A stretch of DNA of 64,000 nucleotides from Sinomonas gamaensis (GTDB lineage Bacteria > Actinomycetota > Actinomycetes > Actinomycetales > Micrococcaceae), in the NCBI RefSeq assembly GCF_005876955.1, contig NZ_SSCL01000006.1, positions 62,001 to 126,000 on the forward strand, given 5' to 3'. This document shows positions 8,438 to 17,471 of the stretch, in pieces (position 1 is the stretch's first letter; each line of letters opens with the position of its first letter). A program made the position numbers and the translations under genes. The notes under the pieces are model-generated. The model was not told where the DNA came from and ran no database searches. It was given only the letters and a program-made list of their open reading frames with translations.

Positions 8438-9427
8438 GTGGTCAAGGTCGTCGGAATCGTAGGGGTCTGCGCCCAGGAGCGCCGTAGGTACACGCGCCGG
8501 CTGGCGGGCGGGCACCGCTGGCCTATCGTCGAGGCACTGCGTTCCGTCCCGCCCTCCCGCCTCGGGGAAAGCCTGAGTGCTGCGGTTGCCGGGGGAGCGC
8601 TTGCTCCGACGCTCCTCTTCGACGCAGGTGACCGGTGGGATGCGCCCGAACTCATCGGCGCGCTGGGCGAAGGAGCGACGGCCGACGACGGCGCTGCTCG
8701 CCTTGCCCAGCTTGTCGCCGTCGTGGACGTGGCGCACCTCTTCGACGATCTCGAGGCGGCGGCGTGCGGCGAGCGGCTGGTCCAGGACGTCGAGTTCGCC
8801 TCGACCGTTGTGCTCGTGAATTGGCAGCCCCTGGCGACTTCCGACCTCTCGATGGTCATGGCACTCGTCAATCATCTGGCCCCCCGTGCCCGGCTGCGGC
8901 TGGACCAGCCGGCAGCGAATCTCGACCTCGACCTGGGTGTCGTCAGACGCGAGCAGGACGGAGCCGGGTGGACGAGGCTCATCAACGGCGAGTTCACGCC
9001 GTACATGACCGACGCGCGGGTGAGCGGCTTCGTGTACGAGAACGTTCGACCCTTCCACGCGGGACGGCTCGCGGACGCGCTCGAAGGCGACATCGGCCAC
9101 GGGCGGTACGGCCGCCTCGTCCGCTCAGCGGGCTTCTGTGCGCTGGCTTCACGCCCTGGACGGGTGGCCCAGTGGTCTCAGGTGGGCTCCGTCGTGGGCA
9201 TCGAGCCGCTGCCCCTGCCCGATGTCTCGCCCCTCCGCGCATCGCCGCCGCTCGCCGTCGGGCAGGAGCTTGCGGTGATCGGCCTGGACCTCGACCGGCC
9301 GGGCCTGACGCGGGCCCTCGATGCGTGCGTGCTCACGGACGGCGAGCTCGCCGAGGGGCCGCTGGCGTGGATGGCCTACCGGGACCCGCTTCCCGAATGG
9401 GACCGCGCCGAGGTGCGGCGCGAGTAG
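8438..9427 (+). CDS. COG0523/CobW-like protein lacking P-loop (Mrf-like candidate)
   Basis: 329 residues from a GTG seven bases after GGAAGG. The C-terminal half matches the CobW/COG0523 C-terminal domain: VSGFVYENVRPFHAGRLAD, RLVRSAGFCALASRPG and VAQWSQVGS. The N-terminus has the expected first strand (VKVVGIVGV) but then CAQERRRYTRRLA instead of a GxxGxGK P-loop, so it is probably not a GTPase. In mycobacteria a COG0523-derived protein encoded with the C- ribosomal proteins (Mrf) helps install the hibernation factor on zinc-starved ribosomes. The neighbouring C- L36 and shared Zur-like box point the same way. That role is inferred, and a metal chaperone is the alternative. Confidence 0.8.
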   Translation: MVKVVGIVGVCAQERRRYTRRLAGGHRWPIVEALRSVPPSRLGESLSAAVAGGALAPTLLFDAGDRWDAPELIGALGEGATADDGAARLAQLVAVVDVAHLFDDLEAAACGERLVQDVEFASTVVLVNWQPLATSDLSMVMALVNHLAPRARLRLDQPAANLDLDLGVVRREQDGAGWTRLINGEFTPYMTDARVSGFVYENVRPFHAGRLADALEGDIGHGRYGRLVRSAGFCALASRPGRVAQWSQVGSVVGIEPLPLPDVSPLRASPPLAVGQELAVIGLDLDRPGLTRALDACVLTDGELAEGPLAWMAYRDPLPEWDRAEVRRE

Positions 9428-9446
9428 CGCCCGGCCCGTTGCCTCG

Positions 9447-11621
9447 TCAGACGGCGGCGCCACTCGTGTGGGGGGCGGGGTCGTGGCGCAGGTACTCGCG
9501 TCGGAAGCGGCCCGTGCCGGCGGTCAGAGCGCGCAGCTCGACGGCGTAGCGAATGAGCTCGACGTCCGGCACCTCCGCGTTGATCTCCGACGTCCCCTCG
9601 CCGGCGGAGGTGGTCCCCGTGACCCGCCCGCGCCTCGAGGAGAGATCGCTCAGCACGGTGCCCACGTAGTCGTCCGGAACCTCGATCGTCACCGACGAGA
9701 CAGGTTCGAGGAGCTGGATCTTCGTTGCAGCGGCAGCCTCCCGCAGCGCCAGGGCGCCCGCGGACTGGAACGCCGCGTCGGAGGAATCCACGCTGTGGGC
9801 CTTGCCGCCCACGAGGGTCACACGGATGTCCACCACGGGGAAGCCCGCGGAGACCCCCTTCTGCATCTGAGCCCGCACGCCCTTCTCGATCGAGGGGATG
9901 AAAGTGTTGGGAATGACGCCGCCCACGGTCTTGTCGACGAATTCGAAGCCTGCGCCGCGCTCGAGCGGCTCGACCTCGATGTCGCAGATCGCGTACTGCC
10001 CGTGGCCGCCGGACTGCTTGACGTATCGGCCGTGCCCGGACGCCGGCGCGGCGAAGGTCTCCCGGAGAGGGGTGATCACTTCGACGGTCTGGAGCTTGGT
10101 CCCCTGCTCCCGGAGGCGCTCGAGCACCACGTCCGCGTGGGCTTCGCCCATGCACCACAGCACGAGCTGGTGCGTCTCGGGATTCCGCTCGACCCGCAGA
10201 GTTGGATCGCCCGCCGCGACGCGGGCGAGGTTCTTCGCGAGCGCGTCCTCGTCGCCGTGCGACGCCGCTTCGACGGCCACAGGCATGAGCGGCTCGGGCA
10301 TGTCCCAGGGGCCAACGAGGAGGGGTTGATCCTTCGAGGAAATGGTGTCGCCGGTCTCGGCCGCCGCGAGCTTGGCGACGGCGCAGATGTCGCCGGCGAC
10401 GGCGGCGGGCACCGCGCGAAGGGTCGAGCCGAACGGGGAGTACAGGCGGGCCACCCGCTCGTCGCTGTCGTGGTCAGGGTGGCCGCGGTCGGCGAGCCCG
10501 TGACCGCCCACATGGACCGCGGTGTCGTCCCTGAGCGTCCCGGAGAAGATCCGCACCAGGCACACGCGGCCGAGGAACGGGTCGACGGTAGTGCGGACCA
10601 CCTCGCCGACGAGGGGGCCGTCCGGGTCGCACTTCAGCTTCTTGACGGGCTCACCGTTGAGGTCCGTGACGGGTGGCACCGCGTGCTCTGCCGGCGACGG
10701 GAAGCCCCGCGTGAGCACCTCGAGCAGCTCGGCTGTGCCCACCCCGGTCGTGGCCGCCGTCGGCACCACCGGGAAGAAGGAGCCGCGCGCAACAGCCTTC
10801 TCGAGGTCGTTGATCACCACGTCGAGGCTGATGTCTTCCCCGCCGAGATAGCGATCCATGAGGGTCTCGTCCTCGCTCTCGGCGATGATCCCCTCGAGGA
10901 GTTCGCCGCGGGCAGTCTCCCAGTCGGCCAGCTCTTCTGGGGCGCCGGGCCGCACCGTCGGCTGCAGCTCGCCCTCGGAGTACTCCGAGACATTGCCGGA
11001 GAGGAGCCCGAGGAGGCCCTTGAGGCCGCCCTCGCCGACCGAGGGAACGTAGAGCGGAAGCACCGACTCGCCGAAGGCGCTCTGGCACTGGGCGAGCACT
11101 CCGCTGTAGTCGGCTCGCGGGTGGTCAAGTCGGCTGATGACGACGGCGCGGGGCATCCCCACGCGCTCGCACTCCTCCCAGAGCGCCGTGGTGGCGGCAT
11201 CAACGCCGTCGACCGCGGAGACCACGAACAGCGCGCCGTCCGCGGCCCGCAGCCCCGCCCGCAGCTCGCCCACGAAGTCCGCGTAGCCTGGGGTGTCGAG
11301 GAGGTTCACCTTGATCTCGCCGACGACGACGGGCGCCACCGAGAGCGCGACGGAGCGCTGCTGATGCACCGCGGCGGGATCGGAGTCGCCGACCGTGGTG
11401 CCGTCCGCGATGGACCCCATGCGGTTGATCGCCCCGGTCGAAGCGAGGACGGCCTCGAGCAGCATCGTCTTGCCGGCTCCCGAGTGGCCCACGAGCACCA
11501 CGTTGCGGATGAGCTCGGAGCGGTCCACGGTGGGCGCGGGGCTCGCGGCGTCGGCTCGTTTGACCTCAGATCCTGAGCGCGCCGCGCTCTTCGCCGAGCC
11601 GTTCGTACTTTTGACCGACAT
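9447..11621 (-). CDS. Elongation factor G-like GTPase (EF-G2 type)
   Basis: 724 residues. The chosen ATG at 11621 follows GGAGGTGGTT; an upstream in-frame start has no such signal. Motifs: G1 VGHSGAGKT, G3 DTPGYADF, and G4 reads SRLD instead of NKxD. The switch-I region RSVALSVAPV lacks the canonical RGITI threonine. Domains III-V are complete (GGHGQYAICDIEVEPL, GGVIPNTFIPSIEKG and a final beta-rich domain). This matches the second EF-G-like protein of Actinobacteria rather than the housekeeping FusA, which is normally next to rpsL/tuf. Its role is unproven; ribosome recycling or stress translation are possible. Four 17-base repeats lie upstream. Confidence 0.88.
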   Translation of the reverse strand: MSVKSTNGSAKSAARSGSEVKRADAASPAPTVDRSELIRNVVLVGHSGAGKTMLLEAVLASTGAINRMGSIADGTTVGDSDPAAVHQQRSVALSVAPVVVGEIKVNLLDTPGYADFVGELRAGLRAADGALFVVSAVDGVDAATTALWEECERVGMPRAVVISRLDHPRADYSGVLAQCQSAFGESVLPLYVPSVGEGGLKGLLGLLSGNVSEYSEGELQPTVRPGAPEELADWETARGELLEGIIAESEDETLMDRYLGGEDISLDVVINDLEKAVARGSFFPVVPTAATTGVGTAELLEVLTRGFPSPAEHAVPPVTDLNGEPVKKLKCDPDGPLVGEVVRTTVDPFLGRVCLVRIFSGTLRDDTAVHVGGHGLADRGHPDHDSDERVARLYSPFGSTLRAVPAAVAGDICAVAKLAAAETGDTISSKDQPLLVGPWDMPEPLMPVAVEAASHGDEDALAKNLARVAAGDPTLRVERNPETHQLVLWCMGEAHADVVLERLREQGTKLQTVEVITPLRETFAAPASGHGRYVKQSGGHGQYAICDIEVEPLERGAGFEFVDKTVGGVIPNTFIPSIEKGVRAQMQKGVSAGFPVVDIRVTLVGGKAHSVDSSDAAFQSAGALALREAAAATKIQLLEPVSSVTIEVPDDYVGTVLSDLSSRRGRVTGTTSAGEGTSEINAEVPDVELIRYAVELRALTAGTGRFRREYLRHDPAPHTSGAAV

Positions 11622-11651
11622 AACCACCTCCAGGTCGCGAACGTCCACAGC

Positions 11652-11719
11652 TGAATCTGGCCCTGAGGTGAATTCGGCGCCGAGATGAATTCGGCGCTGC
11701 TGTGAATTCGGCCACAGGC
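11652..11719. repeat. Four tandem 17-bp repeats upstream of EF-G2
   Basis: Units begin at 11652, 11669, 11686 and 11703, each starting TGAAT(T/C)(C/T)GG. They are TGAATCTGGCCCTGAGG, TGAATTCGGCGCCGAGA, TGAATTCGGCGCTGCTG and TGAATTCGGCCACAGGC. The array fills the space between the EF-G2 start and the stop of the IclR gene, where the EF-G2 promoter or leader must lie. It may be a set of protein-binding sites or a slippage-prone tract. Confidence 0.8.
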
Positions 11720-11722
11720 GAT

Positions 11723-12538
11723 TCAGGCCTTAATACTGTCCCCTCCACCCCCGCTGCGGCGAGCAGTGACGCCTTCGAGCTTGGTACTGATCCTGTGGGC
11801 CTCCTCCATGAGCAGGCGCCCGAGGAAGGGCTGCCGCTCGGGCCGGAACCTCGGTTCGATCCCCGTCAGCGACACGGCGCCGACCGCATTGCCTCGCCCG
11901 TCGAAGACGGCGGCGCCCATGCCCCAGCTCCCCTCGAGGACCAGCCCCGGGTTGACCGAATAGCCCCGCAGCTTGGTTTCCTCAAGTTGGCGCCGAACCC
12001 TGGCCTCGGTGTGTCCCGCCGCGAATTCCCCGGCGTGCTCGTCCCACCGGTCCAAGAGATTGTCCTTCTGACCTTCCGGCAGGAAGGCGAGGATCGCGGT
12101 GCCGGCAGACGCCACGCCGAGCGGAAAGCGGACGCCTTCTCGGAGCACGAAGGAGCGGACGGGGAAGCTGCCCTCCTCGCGGAGCACGCAGACGGTTTCG
12201 TTGCCTCGCAGCACGCTGTAGAAGGCGCTCTCCCCGGATTCCTGCGCGAGCCGTCGGAGGCTCGGGCGGGCGAGCTCCTCGAATGGGAAGCGGGCGGCGG
12301 CGGCCGAGCCGAGAAGGAACAGCTCGGTTCCCAAGACCCAGTTGCCGAAGGAGTCGACGTCCAGGAGGCCCTCCGCGGCGAGGGAGGAGAGGATCCGGTG
12401 CGCGGTGGGCCGCGTGAGGCCGGACTCGCGGACGACCCGCGCCGTCGACGCGCCAGCCGGTCTGCTCCCGACGATCCGCAGGACGCGCGCCACGCGTCCC
12501 ACCAGCTGGGCACCTTGGACGGCTTTGGGTTCGGCCAC
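11723..12538 (-). CDS. IclR-family transcriptional regulator
   Basis: 271 residues when started at the GTG at 12538, which has AAAGGA six bases before it. The ATG further upstream would put the protein start inside the operator region. The N-terminal winged helix (VGRVARVLRIVGSRPAG, SGLTRPTAHRILSSL) is followed by the IclR effector domain (SAFYSVLRGNETVCVLREEG, GVASAGTAILAFLP). It is divergent from the CoA-transferase/thiolase operon and separated by three TCCACA-type sites. It probably controls that operon in response to a beta-ketoadipate-pathway or acetoacetate-type ligand. Activator versus repressor cannot be told. Confidence 0.88.
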   Translation of the reverse strand: MAEPKAVQGAQLVGRVARVLRIVGSRPAGASTARVVRESGLTRPTAHRILSSLAAEGLLDVDSFGNWVLGTELFLLGSAAAARFPFEELARPSLRRLAQESGESAFYSVLRGNETVCVLREEGSFPVRSFVLREGVRFPLGVASAGTAILAFLPEGQKDNLLDRWDEHAGEFAAGHTEARVRRQLEETKLRGYSVNPGLVLEGSWGMGAAVFDGRGNAVGAVSLTGIEPRFRPERQPFLGRLLMEEAHRISTKLEGVTARRSGGGGDSIKA

Positions 12539-12582
12539 GCTGTGTCCTTTCTGCGAAATAGCTTCCCTTCCTGCGAAATCTC

Positions 12583-12705
12583 TCCACATTGTGGACAGCC
12601 TGCACCGGCTTGTCCACAGTGTGCCTCTGGGCGGACGCTGGGTATTGCCACCAATGCCCGCAATTCCTAGCCTCGTTCAAGAACGAGCCGTGTCCACAAA
12701 GTGGT
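12583..12705. promoter_or_regulatory. Three TCCACA-N-TGTGGA-type operator copies
   Basis: TCCACATTGTGGA at 12583-12595 is a perfect inverted repeat. TCCACAGTGTGCC (12613-12625) and TCCACAAAGTGGT (12693-12705) are weaker copies. The last ends 18 bases before the first CoA-transferase start. The spacing covers the divergent promoter region, as expected for an IclR-family regulator controlling its own and the adjacent operon. Confidence 0.65.
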
Positions 12706-12723
12706 GACAGGGAAAGGTGAAAC

Positions 12724-13452
12724 ATGGGCAAGCTGAAGGACGGCGCTGGAGCAACTCTGGCCGAGGTGCTGGCGGGAGTGCTGCACGACGGTGCCACGCT
12801 GGCGGTCGGCGGTTTCGGGCTCAGTGGGATACCGGCGGATCTGATCGAGGCCGTGCGGGAAACAGGCGCGCGGAATCTGACCGTGGTCTCGAACAACATG
12901 GGCGTCGACGGGAAGGGCCTGGGGATCCTGCTCGAGTCGGGGCAGGTCCGCAAGGTGATCGCCTCCTATGTTGGGGAGAACAAGCTGTTCGCCCAGCAGT
13001 ACCTCGCCGGGGAGCTCGAGGTCGAGTTCGTCCCGCAGGGCACTTTGGCCGAGCGACTCCGTGCGGGCGGCGCGGGGATTCCGGCCTTCTACACCCGCAC
13101 CGGGGTCGGGACGGTCGTGGCCGAGGGGAAGCCCCATGAGGAGTTTGACGGCGAGCTGTACGTGCAGGAGCGCGGGATCGTGGCGGACGTGTCCCTCGTC
13201 CACGCCCATACCGCCGATACCGAGGGCAATCTCGTCTACCGGCACACCGCCCGGAACTTCAACCCGGTGGTCGCAACGGCGGGCCGGGTGACGATCGCCG
13301 AGGCCGAAGTGATAGTGGGCCCCGGCGAGATCGACCCCAACCACGTCATCACGCCGGGGGTGTTCGTCCAGCATCTCGTGCAGGCGCGGCCCCGCGTGAA
13401 GGACATCGAGCAGCGGACCGTCCGGCCCCGCCCGGAAGCGGCAGTGGTCTAG
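12724..13452 (+). CDS. 3-oxoacid CoA-transferase subunit A
   Basis: 242 residues from the ATG after GGAAAGGTGAAAC. It has the subunit-A hallmarks: [19 protein letters not shown] near the N-terminus, the [20 protein letters not shown] region and [14 protein letters not shown] with the C-terminal [15 protein letters not shown]. With subunit B it transfers CoA from succinyl-CoA to acetoacetate or 3-oxoadipate in the cytoplasm. The thiolase downstream would then cleave the 3-oxoacyl-CoA. Sequence alone does not separate ScoA (ketone bodies) from PcaI/CatI (3-oxoadipate); the IclR neighbour slightly favours the aromatic pathway. Confidence 0.88.
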   Translation: MGKLKDGAGATLAEVLAGVLHDGATLAVGGFGLSGIPADLIEAVRETGARNLTVVSNNMGVDGKGLGILLESGQVRKVIASYVGENKLFAQQYLAGELEVEFVPQGTLAERLRAGGAGIPAFYTRTGVGTVVAEGKPHEEFDGELYVQERGIVADVSLVHAHTADTEGNLVYRHTARNFNPVVATAGRVTIAEAEVIVGPGEIDPNHVITPGVFVQHLVQARPRVKDIEQRTVRPRPEAAVV

Positions 13453-13479
13453 CCCCTTCCGGTGGTCTGGCCCCTTCCG

Positions 13480-13529
13480 TTGCGCCGTCACGTCTGCAGG
13501 GTGTGGACCCTGCGGACGTGACGGCGCAA
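13480..13529. repeat. Dispersed 23-bp palindromic repeat, copy 1 (hairpin)
   Basis: Two 23-base arms (13480-13502 and 13507-13529) starting TTGCGCCGTCACGTC form a stem with one G-T pair and a 4-base loop. It lies in the 112-base gap between the two CoA-transferase subunit genes, which are normally adjacent. Other copies are at 39245 and 48917. There is no T-run after it, so it need not terminate transcription. Confidence 0.85.
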
Positions 13530-13564
13530 GCAGAAACGAGAAAACGACTTGGAGGAGGATCCCG

Positions 13565-14260
13565 ATGGCGTGGACCAGGGATGAGATGGCCGCGATCGCG
13601 GCCGAGGAACTGAACGACGGCGACTACGTGAACCTGGGGATCGGCATCCCCACGTTGGTCGCGAACAACCTGCCCGAGGGCGTGCGCGTGACCCTGCAGA
13701 GCGAGAACGGACTGCTCGGCATGGGCCCGTTCCCGTACGAGGGCGAGGAGGACGCCGACCTCATCAACGCGGGCAAGCAGACCGTGACTATCCTGCCGGG
13801 CGGGAGCATCTTCGACTCGAGCGAGTCGTTCGCGATGATCCGCGGTGGGCACGTGAAGGTCGCCGTTCTTGGCGCGATGCAGGTCTCCGCCGAGGGCGAC
13901 CTCGCGAACTGGCAGATCCCCGGGAAGATGGTCAAGGGCATGGGCGGGGCGATGGACCTCGTCGCGGGGACGCCTCGCATCGTCGTCCTCACCGAGCACG
14001 TCGCGAAGGACGGCTCACCCAAGATCGTCGAGAAGTGCACGCTTCCGCTCACTGGGCGGCGGGTGGTGGACCGCATCGTGACGGACCTGGCGGTCTTCGA
14101 CGTGGTCCCCCCGGAACCAAGGCACGACGACGGCGGCAGCCGCCTCGTGCTGCACCGCCTCGCACCCGGGGTGGGCCTTGACGAGGTGAGGGAGAAGACA
14201 GGGGCGCCCTTCGCCGTCGTTCTCGAAGAGGAAGAAGCACAGGAAGGGGCGCTCGCGTGA
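13565..14260 (+). CDS. 3-oxoacid CoA-transferase subunit B
   Basis: 231 residues with an ATG after GGAGGAGGATCCCG. The N-terminus [20 protein letters not shown] and [17 protein letters not shown] is typical. The catalytic Glu of the family is in [12 protein letters not shown], which forms the glutamyl-CoA thioester. The tail is about 15 residues longer than usual and acidic. It overlaps the thiolase start by 4 bases (GTGA). The palindromic repeat upstream separates it from subunit A, but the same strand and matched function argue for one operon. Confidence 0.9.
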   Translation: MAWTRDEMAAIAAEELNDGDYVNLGIGIPTLVANNLPEGVRVTLQSENGLLGMGPFPYEGEEDADLINAGKQTVTILPGGSIFDSSESFAMIRGGHVKVAVLGAMQVSAEGDLANWQIPGKMVKGMGGAMDLVAGTPRIVVLTEHVAKDGSPKIVEKCTLPLTGRRVVDRIVTDLAVFDVVPPEPRHDDGGSRLVLHRLAPGVGLDEVREKTGAPFAVVLEEEEAQEGALA

Positions 14261-15444
14261 GCCTCAAGGAACAGTTCGGCAAGGATGTCCTGATCACCGG
14301 GTGGGGGCACAGCCGGTTCGGGAAGCTCGGCGAGGAGACGCTCGAGTCCCTGATCGTGCAGGTCGCGGGGGAGGCCCTGGCGCACGCCGGGCTCGAGCCG
14401 GGCGAGGTCGACGAGGTCTACGTCGGCCAGTTCAATGCCGGCATGATGCCGCTCGCGTTCCCGTCCTCGCTGGCACTCCAGCTCTCCCCGGACCTGCTCG
14501 GCGTGCCGGCGACACGGGTCGAGAACGCGTGCGCCTCGGGGTCGGCGGCGGTGCAGCAGGGGGTGAAGGCGCTCCTGGCCGGGACGGCACGGAACGTCCT
14601 GGTGGTCGGGGCCGAGATGATGACCCCGGCCGGGGCGGAGAAGGTCGGTGCGGCCCTGCTCGGTGCGGATTACGACATGGCCGGCCAACCGTCGTCGGCC
14701 GGGTTCACCGCGCTGTTCGCCGAAGTCGCCAAGCACTACGAGAAGCGCTACGGCCCTGTCGCTGACGTGCTCGGGAGCATTGCGGCGAAGAACCACCGCA
14801 ACGGCGTCGACAACCCCTACGCCCAGCTGCGCAAGGACCTCGGCGAGGAGTTCTGCCGCACTGTGTCGGAGAAGAACCCGATCGTCGCCGACCCGCTGCG
14901 CCGCACCGACTGCTCGCCCGTCTCTGACGGTGCGGCCGCCGTCGTCCTCTCCCTCGCCCCGCGCTCCGGCGCGAAGACGGGCCCGGTGCGGCTCGCCGGC
15001 TTCGGACACGCGAACGACTTCCTGCCCCCCGAGAAGCGCGACCCGACCGCTTTTGCGGGGACCCGTCTCTCCTGGGAGCGGGCGTTCGCGATGGCCGGGC
15101 TCGGGCTTGAGGACCTGGACTTCGCGGAAGTGCACGACTGCTTCACGATCGCCGAGCTCGTCATCTACGAGACGATGGGCCTCACGCCCGTCGGCCAGGG
15201 GCGGCGCGCGATCGAGGAGGGCTGGGTCTTCAAGGACGGCAGGCTCCCGGTCAACGTCTCCGGCGGGCTCAAAGCCAAGGGCCATCCAGTCGGCGCGACT
15301 GGCGTCTCCCAGCACGTGCTGGCCGCGATGCAGCTCACGGGCACGGCTGGTGCCATGCAGCTTCCCAACCCCCGCCGCGCGGCGGTGCAGAACATGGGCG
15401 GAGTCGGTATCGCCAACTACGTGAGCGTCCTCGAGGCGGTGTAG
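14257..15444 (+). CDS. Thiolase-family acyltransferase (3-oxoacyl-CoA thiolase-like)
   Basis: 395 residues starting at the GTG that overlaps the preceding stop. The nucleophile Cys is in [15 protein letters not shown], the second active-site region is [11 protein letters not shown], and the glycine-rich end is [20 protein letters not shown] rather than the classical NEAF and the early ACASG place it with SCP-x/acetyl-CoA acetyltransferase-like thiolases. It most likely cleaves the 3-oxoacyl-CoA made by the CoA-transferase into acetyl-CoA and a shorter acyl-CoA. A biosynthetic direction cannot be excluded. Confidence 0.87.
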   Translation: MSLKEQFGKDVLITGWGHSRFGKLGEETLESLIVQVAGEALAHAGLEPGEVDEVYVGQFNAGMMPLAFPSSLALQLSPDLLGVPATRVENACASGSAAVQQGVKALLAGTARNVLVVGAEMMTPAGAEKVGAALLGADYDMAGQPSSAGFTALFAEVAKHYEKRYGPVADVLGSIAAKNHRNGVDNPYAQLRKDLGEEFCRTVSEKNPIVADPLRRTDCSPVSDGAAAVVLSLAPRSGAKTGPVRLAGFGHANDFLPPEKRDPTAFAGTRLSWERAFAMAGLGLEDLDFAEVHDCFTIAELVIYETMGLTPVGQGRRAIEEGWVFKDGRLPVNVSGGLKAKGHPVGATGVSQHVLAAMQLTGTAGAMQLPNPRRAAVQNMGGVGIANYVSVLEAV

Positions 15445-15471
15445 GGGCCCTCTTACCCTCGCCGGCGCAAG

Positions 15472-17133
15472 CTACCCGAGGGCTTCTCCCGTCGCGGGGT
15501 GGTCGATCTCCTCGAATTCGAACTCATCCTCGGCGACGGCTGCCTCGATGTCCTCGGGCTTCATCGCCAGACCCACCGCGTAGTAGAAGATGATCAGGCT
15601 GTACCCCACCACGAAGAGGATGTCGATCCATTCCGGGAGCACGTTGAGTGAGCCCGTCCCGTAGCGGCCGAGCAGTCCCAAGACGAGAAGTCCGATGAGC
15701 CACGGCCAGATCCACGACGCTGCCCGCCAGTCGAGGTCACGGCGCTCGCGGAGGGACTTCGACCGGCGCAGGGCGATCTCGAAGATGATCCGCCCAATGA
15801 GAATCGCTGTCAGGAGCTTCCAGATTGCCTCGAAACCGGACCAGTAGATGACCAGGTTGGCGGCAACGAAGCCAAACGGCGTGAGGACCTGGGGCCATGG
15901 GACCCGGTAGGGATGCTCGCGCCGCTCGTGCTGGCGGATGAGGGCCTCAAGCGAGACCGGCGCGAACGCGTACATGATGGCTGTCGCATCAGTCACGAGC
16001 CCGACGAGCGACTGCCAGCTCGGGAACGGGAGCAGCGCGATGAGCCCGATGACGAAGGCGAGCACGAGGGAGGCCCAGGGCACGCCGCGCCGGCTGACGC
16101 GGGTGAGGGCTGAGGGGAGGGCGTCGTCCTCGCCGAGGGCGTACGAGATGCGGGCTGACGTGCCGACGTACACGAGTCCGGTTCCCGCGGGAGAGACCAC
16201 GGCGTCGATCAGGAGGATGGTCGCGAGCCAGCCAGCGCCGGCGGCGATCGCGAGGTCGTAGTACGGCCCGTACGCGCCCGCTCCGAGCGGGTTGTCCCAG
16301 CCTTTCGCGATGTTCGCCGGGTCGAGAGCCCCGATGAATGCGACCTCGAGCAGGATGTAGATGGCGGCGCCGAGGAACATGGCGATGATGATCGCTCGCG
16401 CAACGTCCTTCTTCGGATTGCGCGCCTCGCCTGCCATCTGCGCGGCTTGCTCGAAGCCCTGCAGGGCGAACACGACGCCGAGCGGGAGCGCGGCGAAGAT
16501 GCCGTGGATGCCGTTCGGGGCGAAGCCGCCACCGCCCTGGCCGAAGTTGCCCGGGTGGAACCTGAGCGCGATGATCACGACGATTGCCAGGATGGGGACG
16601 GCGGTCTTCCAGATGACGAGGACGACGTTGCTGTCCGAGAGCCATTTGGCGCCCATGAGGTTGATGACCAAGAAGAGAGCAAGGGCGAGGGCCGCGATGA
16701 GCAGGCCGATCGGCGTGAGGGTGGAGTCTGGGTTGACCATCTGGAGTCCCGAGGCCCACGGGGCGCTCTCGAGATACGTGATGCTGCCCTCGACTTCGAT
16801 CGGCGCGATGGTGACGGCTTGGAGGTAGCCGGCCCACCCCGCGGTGAAGCCGGCAAGAGCCCCGAACGCATAGTGCGGATAACGGGCCGTGCCCCCAGCA
16901 ACCGGATACGCGGCGCCGAGATCGGCGTGGATGAGGGCAAGGACCACGAGCAGGATCGCGGCGAGGATCCACGAGATCAGCGACGCCGGGCCAGCCGACT
17001 TCGCAGCCCCGAGGGCCCCGAGGAGCCAGCCCGAGCCGATGATCGACCCCAGCGAGACGAACAGCAGGCCCCAGAATCCGACCACGCGCTTGAGTGCGTG
17101 ACCGCGATGGGCATGGACTAGGTCTTGGGTCAT
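15472..17133 (-). CDS. APC-superfamily amino acid permease
   Basis: 553 residues from the ATG at 17133 (preceded by GAGGAGTGGTGAC), with about 12-14 membrane segments. The first helix holds the substrate-binding glycine motif FVSLGSIIGSGWLLG, typical of the amino acid/polyamine/organocation superfamily. Later stretches such as FALQGFEQAAQMAGEARNPK match the conserved E-A-x-N-P loop. The C-terminal tail is acidic. It imports an amino acid or amine by proton coupling; the substrate is not predictable. It converges with the thiolase gene, with a 27-base gap. Confidence 0.88.
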   Translation of the reverse strand: MTQDLVHAHRGHALKRVVGFWGLLFVSLGSIIGSGWLLGALGAAKSAGPASLISWILAAILLVVLALIHADLGAAYPVAGGTARYPHYAFGALAGFTAGWAGYLQAVTIAPIEVEGSITYLESAPWASGLQMVNPDSTLTPIGLLIAALALALFLVINLMGAKWLSDSNVVLVIWKTAVPILAIVVIIALRFHPGNFGQGGGGFAPNGIHGIFAALPLGVVFALQGFEQAAQMAGEARNPKKDVARAIIIAMFLGAAIYILLEVAFIGALDPANIAKGWDNPLGAGAYGPYYDLAIAAGAGWLATILLIDAVVSPAGTGLVYVGTSARISYALGEDDALPSALTRVSRRGVPWASLVLAFVIGLIALLPFPSWQSLVGLVTDATAIMYAFAPVSLEALIRQHERREHPYRVPWPQVLTPFGFVAANLVIYWSGFEAIWKLLTAILIGRIIFEIALRRSKSLRERRDLDWRAASWIWPWLIGLLVLGLLGRYGTGSLNVLPEWIDILFVVGYSLIIFYYAVGLAMKPEDIEAAVAEDEFEFEEIDHPATGEALG

Positions 17134-17244
17134 GTCACCACTCCTCACGCCCGGCCACTGACCGACGTCACAACCTGCCCCCCAAGGAGACCGCAGTCGG
17201 GTCTTGCAGGCAAGGTCTGCCGCGCAGCAAAGACGAAAACACAA

Positions 17245-17280
17245 AAGACGCCCCCGATCCTCTAGGATCGGGGGCGTCTT
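17245..17280 (-). terminator. Intrinsic terminator of tRNA-Arg
   Basis: A perfect 16-base stem (17245-17260 with 17265-17280) and a 4-base loop are followed on the minus strand by TTTTGTGTTTT. It lies directly after the 3' end of tRNA-Arg. Confidence 0.9.
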
Positions 17281-17288
17281 CTTATGCG

Positions 17289-17362
<74 letters not shown>

Positions 17363-17471
17363 ATCACTGTGGCCTACGCTGTTCTCAGCGCCGCGGCCTC
17401 GAATTACTTTACGCGAAGACGAACGGACTTCCAAATCAGGCTGCGCCCACCCCTGCGACTATACCGGTCTA

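Noticed and set aside
9321-11576. A 751-codon open frame antisense to the EF-G2 gene
   Set aside because: It mirrors EF-G2 codons, has His/Arg/Asp-rich composition typical of GC-rich antisense frames and shows no domain.
13624-15315. A 563-codon frame antisense to the CoA-transferase B and thiolase genes
   Set aside because: No motif, atypical composition and complete overlap with well-supported genes.
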